Below are positions 58,701-64,000 of a DNA stretch of 64,000 nt, piece after piece (positions within the stretch are counted from its first letter, which is position 1; every line of letters begins with the position of its first letter). The notes beneath the pieces were generated by a model. That model worked only from the letters and a program-made list of their open reading frames with translations. It did no database searches and was not told the DNA's origin. Made by a program: the position numbers and the translations under genes. Origin of the DNA: Ligula intestinalis (taxonomy: Eukaryota; Platyhelminthes; Cestoda; Diphyllobothriidea; Diphyllobothriidae); NCBI GenBank assembly GCA_036362985.1, contig JAYGXS010000001.1, positions 52,128,061 through 52,192,060 of the forward strand, in the 5' to 3' direction.

Positions 58701-61164
58701 CCGAGCACTGGAGGAAGAAGGCTAAGCGTCGAAGACTTGATGAATTTGGCAGTGAGTTTGAACTTATTCTTGCCTGCTTTCACTTTCAATAGTGTATTCC
58801 ACAGAGTAGATTTATATGTGGAATTTGTGCATGCTATTTTGCGGATATTGTAGGCACAATTGACTTAAAGCATTTGTTGGAATCTATTCTCTTATTATCA
58901 TGTAGGTAGCCTTAGCATGTTATATCATTGCTGACAATATTGTTTATGGATTTGGCTGGGAACTAGTGTTTTGGTTATGGTCAGGACTACGTGGCTGTAC
59001 CGCCAACCTTACGTTTACTTTCGTCTAATGTAACCGGGCCCCACACGACAGTTCGACCATCGATTTCTACGATGTCCACTACGAATTTTAATGAGTTGAA
59101 GCACGCGGTGACTTCCACAAGATGTACAGCGAGGCAGACTTTCGGAGCATCTACCTCACTCTCATACCGGGTTCCGGTTGTCAAAAGGGCCGGAGACGAG
59201 GAAGGGCGCAGACGGCTGGCGCCCCAAGCACCCAACACGTACCAACAGCACGTCTCGCTAGGTAGGCTCCGACAAGGAGCGCCATACAGGCCACATCTGA
59301 CTCTCAGCCCGCAGACAGCCACTACACACAGCAAGACACTGGACCGACCCGGTGTCGAAGGGTCGACCTCACTCACTCCTCCACCGCCAGAAACAGTTAA
59401 CCGTCTAGCTATCGGCCGCCTGAGTTGGATGGGTGCATCGCTGAAAAGGAAAACAGATCGGAGCTGAGCATGACAGGGCAAGTTGTGCAAGGAAAGAGGA
59501 AGAAAGAGAGAGGGAGGAAGGAGGGATGAAACGAGGCCCCATGAACACAGAGTATCCCACATTATTGTGCCGCCGCCTACAGCGCCCATAATAATTGCAT
59601 ATATCTCGCTACTTTCTCAGCATGAGTAGCAAATATTATGCGCTTCTTTACAGACTGGTTCATTAATATTTTAGTCATTCGTCTTTTGACTGCATCCGCA
59701 CGGTTGCCATTAATGACAGCTGCACACTGCGCGCAAATCTTCTACAGCGGCTACTGGGATAAATCGTTGCACATTTCTGTCAGGGTTTGATCTGTTAACC
59801 TGAACGCCTGTAACAGGAATGCTGCCGCACGATTTTGAACTTGTTTGGCACTTTCTGGTATTCTCCCTCACAGCATTGCGATTTCTATCAGGTCTTCCTT
59901 TTTGATGACGTATGCATTTCAAAACGGTGCTGCGATAAATACATCTGCCTGACATAAGTTCAGTTGAACTAAATGTTTAGTCCTAATGGGCTGACTGGTT
60001 AGGAACATGCCTAGAAAAGGCTGGACAGAAAACTGCGCGTCATGCCGGACGTCTTATTCCTGAATCCATGGAGTAAAAGTTACTGTGGGTCAGTGGATGT
60101 CAAGGGTTATCCCGTTGTCCTGCCACATGAACGTGTCTAGTGCCTTGCAATATTTGTGACAAGCTTATACTTGTCATTGGTCACTTTTCTGGACATTTCC
60201 GAAAGTAAAAGTACTAACGTGTTCCCCAACTTGGAGGGCACAAGATTAATCTAAAAAAGGCGTTTTCAAGGTTCAAAATCCTGTGTTTGTTATTTCGTCA
60301 TCGCTTGACTCAATTAGATTTCTTATTAAAACAAAATTTGGTTTGTGACGTCTGTAAAACCGTCTGAGGTTAACCACCATTCTGTTAGCAGATCACAATT
60401 TTTGAGTCTCTATGTAAACAAAAGCCCCAAGCAATCTTCAGTTGATTTATAAAGCGTACAATAAACACCAACTTTATACGTTGACTGCTGAACTAAACCA
60501 GACAACTGTCATACTTCTATAGGCTGTATTCTATAATAGGGCGATTATGAGCTTCAAGACTGCACGCATTAAGGCATAGGTCACACGGCCAGTATGAAAC
60601 CGCCAGTTAACGTACAAAATCCCGAAGAATAATGTGGGATTTTCGATTTGGTTGGATTAAGCTTGGAGCGGCACATAAGATGAATAAAAGATAAACTCCA
60701 AAAATTATCTAGACCTTAAATGAAGTGGAGCAGGACCCATAAAATCCAAATCCAACACAAACTGCTCGTACTCTTAAATTTGTTTTGATGGTACTTTTCG
60801 TCAAGGTTAAGAACTTTATCTGAATATTAATTTCTGTGTGCTGTAGGAGGTTTAAGGAATGTCTAGCTTTATTAAACACCCGATTCCAAGCCCATTCCTA
60901 GAAATCAGCCGATCTTAGAAATTGGGATTACCAGCTACCGTGGCTAGTTAGCGTGCGTTGATGTATATTCCCTTAAATACTCCAAACTTTGAACTATTCC
61001 ATCACTGCCTTTCTCCCCAAATTAGATGTTGCCTGTCAGCCCGAAGGCGGAGAAGGAGAGATCGTCGATATAGGCCGAAGTACTCGATCGAAGGTAGCTA
61101 AGAAGAAACTTCTTAAGATCGATTACTCCAATGCTCGACTGACTGCTGGTGAAAACAGAGTAAA
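46738..61164 (+). CDS. NCAPH: Condensin complex subunit 2 (NCAPH/Barren), 5' exons
   Basis: Kleisin subunit of condensin I, which bridges the SMC2/SMC4 heads and recruits the HEAT subunits for mitotic chromosome compaction. The exons are 46738-46885, 53367-53638, 55553-55840, 58091-58751 and 61026-61164, with all phases consistent (1, 0, 0, 1, 2). They give about 502 residues, and the 3' exons lie beyond 61164. Family blocks are NNDEIERRARRRSRLL (residues 51-66), LAAENKITYKNAFDLHLIDF in exon 2, LDASAKIYAGRVDAVH in exon 3, VDPLFQQQAVAYDE at the start of exon 4 and LWAGPEHWR (Trp437). Exon 4 also has an acidic run and exon 5 a basic KKKLLKIDY block. Exon 1 has no strong homology but its phase and position fit exactly. 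The splice donors GTAAGT and GTGAGT are strong. Introns are 6481, 1914, 2250 and 2274 bp. Confidence 0.9.
47330..50930 (-). mobile_element. RTE-like non-LTR retrotransposon, broken, inside NCAPH intron 1
   Basis: Reading leftward on the - strand there is an apurinic-type endonuclease (IGCWNVRTF, GRHGVAIAI, VSVYAPTS, VAGDWNDQTG, GSDHVLVR). Reverse transcriptase follows (LRNNKACGEDGIPAEI, SYRGISLIDVAAKIFS, PNQAGFRAGRGCADQIF, CFVDFAAAFDSI and LDYADDIALL, with YADD at 48518-48529), then a C-terminal region (LRWFGHVLRRPPHEL, then WLDTVRQDMETVLGP). Most blocks are open for long stretches (48505-49554 gives 349 codons), so decay is moderate, but frameshifts exist near 48236-48720, 49700 and 50330. 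The 3' end may be a CAAGTACAAGTACC-type simple repeat near 47675. The element lies antisense to NCAPH in its first intron. Confidence 0.85.
51131..51305 (+). repeat. Tandem duplication of an ~87 bp unit
   Basis: Unit 1 (51131-51216) and unit 2 (51217-51305) both run from CGCCTTCATCTG through GTCAACAAGGATCTTTCTGC to CTATTCAGTGTAGGAATATTGGC. Unit 2 carries a 3 bp insertion and a few substitutions. They lie inside NCAPH intron 1, next to the retroelement's 5' side. Confidence 0.9.
51306..53366. other. Rest of NCAPH intron 1
   Basis: No gene was recognised. Overlapping frames on both strands near 52262-52630 are moderately long (121 codons on +, 65 on -). The - strand frame is followed by a GTATAAGT donor-like sequence, but nothing identifies a product. 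Confidence 0.4.
56930..56985 (+). repeat. Short dispersed repeat shared with 10.3 kb
   Basis: The 20 bp core AGATGCAGCGCAAGTCTACT and neighbouring similar bases match 10300-10345. The copy lies within NCAPH intron 3. Upstream sequence diverges, so the family's extent is unknown. Confidence 0.5.
58985..59590. repeat. GC-richer block open on both strands, probable mobile DNA
   Basis: About 600 bp inside NCAPH intron 4 are clearly richer in G and C than their surroundings. They are open for 158 codons on + (58991-59467) and 200 codons on - (58987-59589). Neither product shows a domain; both look like out-of-frame low-information sequence. The abrupt composition change suggests an inserted element such as a short non-autonomous retrotransposon. 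No terminal repeats were identified. Confidence 0.4.
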
Positions 61165-62039
61165 GTGAGTGTGCAGTGCTGCCACCATCTCGCTAAGTAT
61201 TTACCTTTTTTTCATTTTACAGCCCCTTTTCTTTTTTACTGGATAATTTGTGCAAAAATGCCTACTTTAGCTATTTTTAAAGTAAGCACATGAAGCAGGA
61301 TTCGTTCGAACCAAGAAATTGCACAACAACTCATCAGCTGCATCTTGTGCCCGCGTAGCATACAGTAGGTGAGCTAACTCGGACAAAGTCGAGTTCGAAA
61401 TTAGAGTTTGTAGTTTAGCATACATTTGGTTTCGTTATTTGGATCTGATAAGTGGATTGGGTTCTGAGAAAACCTTTTGGTAAGGAAAACTGTCTATTTA
61501 ATTCAGTTTATTTAAGGGAAACAAGCAGATTCAATTTCCTATGCTATATGGTATGACAAACTCAAACCTTTCATTCTAATGCGGATGTTATAGGCGATCG
61601 CCCATATAAGCAAGACAAGTTTAAAGTAGATCCTTCATAGAAAAGGCAGTCTTAGGTTGATGAAAATCGGTTGAACAAGTTTAAGAAATCGCATTTTTTC
61701 CGTAAACAGGGAATGATTGCAGTCTTAAAAATTATTTTTTTTGCCAATGTTTTTTTTGTCGTAAAACCGAGTAGAATAAGGTTTGCCCGTTTTTCTTTTT
61801 ACCGCATCGAAGTTTTGGGACCTCAATCAAAAATGCATATATTTTATCCTGTACATAGAAATAGAAAACAATCTTTATAATTAGAGTATGTAACAATATA
61901 TTGTTTATACCATATCGTTTCGGGTAATGCGGAAATTAAAAATAATCAAATATGGAGAAAAATGCTCCAGTAGAAATAAGTTCTATCATTTCCAGGCTAA
62001 ATCGTTTCATTTGTTTTCAGGTAAATTTAAAAAATGGTC
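61165..62039. other. NCAPH intron or downstream sequence, no exon found
   Basis: AT-rich stretch after the exon 5 donor (GTGAGT at 61165). The next NCAPH exon was looked for on the + strand up to 64000 and not found, so the intron probably runs past the window. Confidence 0.5.
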
Positions 62040-62360
62040 TAAATTCATGATTTTCACTTTGACTTTACTTTGGAAAAGGTAACATGCACGCATATTCCCC
62101 AACTGAATATCAAAGTGGAGTGACTTTTAAGATAGTAACCTATTATAAAACGTTTTAATTGATATTAGGCGTAATAATGTCAGACTTCCACAACCTATTT
62201 TACTATTTAGAGGAATTTATAAATATGACTCGTATTTAAATCTTCATAATAACCGATATCTGAAAGTCACGTTTTTGGTGAATGCCAAGGAAAATATTTT
62301 TTAATCGCTTTGATGTAAACGTTGAACAGAATCTTCATTTATGGAACAAAACTTCAAAAA
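62040..62360. repeat. AT-rich dispersed repeat, copy 2
   Basis: Partner of 40880-41260, with the same order of shared landmarks but more diverged. It lies just outside the CR1-like copy at 62.94 kb, as copy 1 lies just outside the CR1-like copy at 40.8 kb, though in the opposite relative orientation. Confidence 0.45.
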
Positions 62361-62414
62361 TTGTTAATCCTGGAAATTTTTCCGGTATTTAAAGAGCAAC
62401 GAATTGTAATCCAA

Positions 62415-62450
62415 TACCTTAAATATATATGTATATATATATGAATTTTA
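62415..62450. repeat. AT-rich simple repeat
   Basis: An (AT)-rich run, ATATATATGTATATATATATG, with no further structure. Confidence 0.85.
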
Positions 62451-62941
62451 CGAAAGAAAATTCCTTCAATTATGGAGAAAATGGATTGGTTGTGATTTCA
62501 TCTGACGATTATATTGGCATTTATTGGTCAAATTTATAGTTATTTTTACGTTTGCGGAACTTGAGGATTCATTTAAAAGATCAGTATTCTAAATAACCAT
62601 TCATACAGAAAAATCAATGCAAAAGAGCAATGTCATGTGTTGGTGCCGTACAGGTTAATCAATAGAATTACTATGTTAGACACGATATTGACGGATAATT
62701 TGGGAAAAATTTAAAGCAAAAACGAAATGATAATGTATAAACCAAGCAGCTAGAGGTACCCACGGCAAATTTTGCTTCAGCACGTGCGACCCCGGTTAAG
62801 TTTTTGTTAAAGACTTCTTATTTTTTCCATTGCTCGCCTATATATAAGGGAACCGAGCCAACCTAATTGACTTATTTCACGAATCCTTATCAGTGTCTTA
62901 CAACTGATTTTAAGAATTTACTTACCTTACCATTATAGATG

Positions 62942-64000
62942 GTATGTATCAGTATCAGTTTATTGAGGGAAAGATAGGCGAATGCCTTTGAACTCCCTGT
63001 TGGTAACAGGATCATATGAAATAAGTTGATACAAAGAAAAATTAAAAATTTACGACTGTTGCATGTTCCGGGAAGACAGTCTCCACAAAAATATGATAGA
63101 AAAATATATGACTACTCGCAAATCGCGAGTAGTATACTTTGATGCAGTGGATGTGATAAACAATGTCATTCATTCGTCAGTGATTCATTGGACTCGGATG
63201 AAGGAGTTTTCACCTTCATTTCGTTTGCACTTGATACATGTCCAGTCTACTCATAAATTCATTGACACAAGTGGAGAGGACTACCTCTTCTGGAAGAGCG
63301 TTCCACGCTGAAACTATTCTGTTGGTAAAGAAAAATTTTCTTCCGTCGATCCTTGCTTTGCCCGTGCGTAGTTTCAGGGAATGCCCGCGCAAAGTTGGCG
63401 TGTTAGCCTGGGCAAAGAAATCATCAGGAACGAAACACCAATGCAGGTTATTCATAATACGGAACGTTAATATGAGGTCCCTTGGGAGTTGTCTGTAGGA
63501 AAGGGGAAATAGGTCGAGAATGGACAGTCTGCTTTCATAGGGCAATGTTCCTAGACCTTTGACCATCTTTGTCGCTCGCCTCTGGACCTTCTCTAAGACA
63601 GTACAGTCTTTGACAGTCCAAGGTCTCCACGCCTGTATAGCGAACTCCAGTTGCGGCCGAATGAAGCTTCCAAAGATTTTGGAAAAGCTGTTATTTTCAA
63701 ACCCCATAAAGGCTCGTCTATACAGCTGTAACATAGATCTGGCCGACTTCGCCGCTTTCGTACAGTTCAGCGTTGGTTTGAGTGAAGAAGTTATCCACAC
63801 ACCCAAGTCCTTCTGACTCAACTTGTTGCAGCGGAGTACCATTTAAAGAATAGACTTTCGTGCAGGATGCTCTACAACTGCCGATTTGAAGAAAGTTACA
63901 TTTCCTAACATTGAAAGGCATAAGCCAAAGCTTTGACCAGTCCTCCAATCTGTTCAAGTTGGCTTGTAGATGGTTTTCGTCTGCCGTACTTTGGACAACT
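62942..64000 (-). mobile_element. CR1-like retrotransposon 3' end, copy B (runs off window)
   Basis: On the - strand the ORF2 C-terminus is open for 208 codons (63216-63842). It includes QKDLGVWITSSLKP, GFENNSFSKIFGSFIRPQLE, IQAWRPWTV, VQRRATKMVKGL, LDLFPLSYRQL and FTNRIVSAWNALPEEV. Another frame upstream has LEDWSKLWLMPFN and LNGTPLQQV, so a frameshift lies near 63800. The 3' UTR ends at 62942 in CTGATACTGATAC, a short tandem tail. This copy is better preserved than copy A at 40.0-40.8 kb. More of the element should lie beyond 64000. Confidence 0.88.

Noticed and set aside
59710..59955. 81-codon - strand frame with Asn/Arg-rich sequence
   Set aside because: It vaguely resembles retroelement sequence but has no motif that I can name.

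Overview
This window is animal nuclear DNA and most likely comes from a flatworm, probably a tapeworm. That placement is an inference. It rests on very short introns of 32-40 bp sitting beside introns of several kilobases, on sparse genes in a moderately AT-rich background, and on the mix of degenerate retroelements (Ty3/Gypsy, CR1-like, RTE-like and Penelope-like). No bacterial-style operons, rRNA genes or CRISPR arrays are visible.

Three conserved protein-coding genes can be assembled by joining exons. ADAT2, the catalytic subunit of the tRNA wobble adenosine deaminase, is on the + strand at 8904-9472 and appears complete: 3 exons, introns of 34 and 40 bp, 164 aa. API5 (apoptosis inhibitor 5) is on the - strand at 25697-33259 and appears complete: 5 exons, 554 aa. 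Its first three introns are 34, 32 and 34 bp, the first being a GC-AG intron, and its last intron is 5.8 kb. The 5' part of NCAPH (condensin kleisin, Barren) is on the + strand from 46738 to at least 61164: 5 exons, about 502 residues, with the rest beyond 61164. A fourth single-exon gene at 19733-20470 (- strand, 245 aa) has one ankyrin-like stretch and no assignable function.

Most of the remainder is decayed mobile DNA. From 1 to 24.9 kb there is a three-copy dispersed repeat (0.06, 11.4 and 17.8 kb), a long inverted repeat beginning TGTAACGAACC (6.67-8.06 kb), a scrambled Gypsy element whose gag-protease and pol parts face away from each other (12.8-15.6 kb), and a near-palindrome with one tRNA-like gene in each arm (22.57-23.02 kb). 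The last intron of API5 holds a Penelope-like element with 82-83 bp inverted ends, each carrying a hammerhead-ribozyme-like core (26.2-27.8 kb). Upstream of API5 lies a nearly full-length but broken CR1/Jockey-type element (33.5-36.5 kb). Reverse-transcriptase tails, two divergent Penelope endonuclease remnants and a duplicated AT-rich block fill 38.9-44.2 kb. The 6.5 kb first intron of NCAPH contains an antisense RTE-like element (about 47.3-50.9 kb). The right edge (62.9-64 kb) is another CR1-like 3' end on the - strand.

The host genes have housekeeping roles (tRNA editing, apoptosis control, chromosome condensation) and show no sign of co-regulation. The unusual content is in the repeats and in how they sit inside gene introns.
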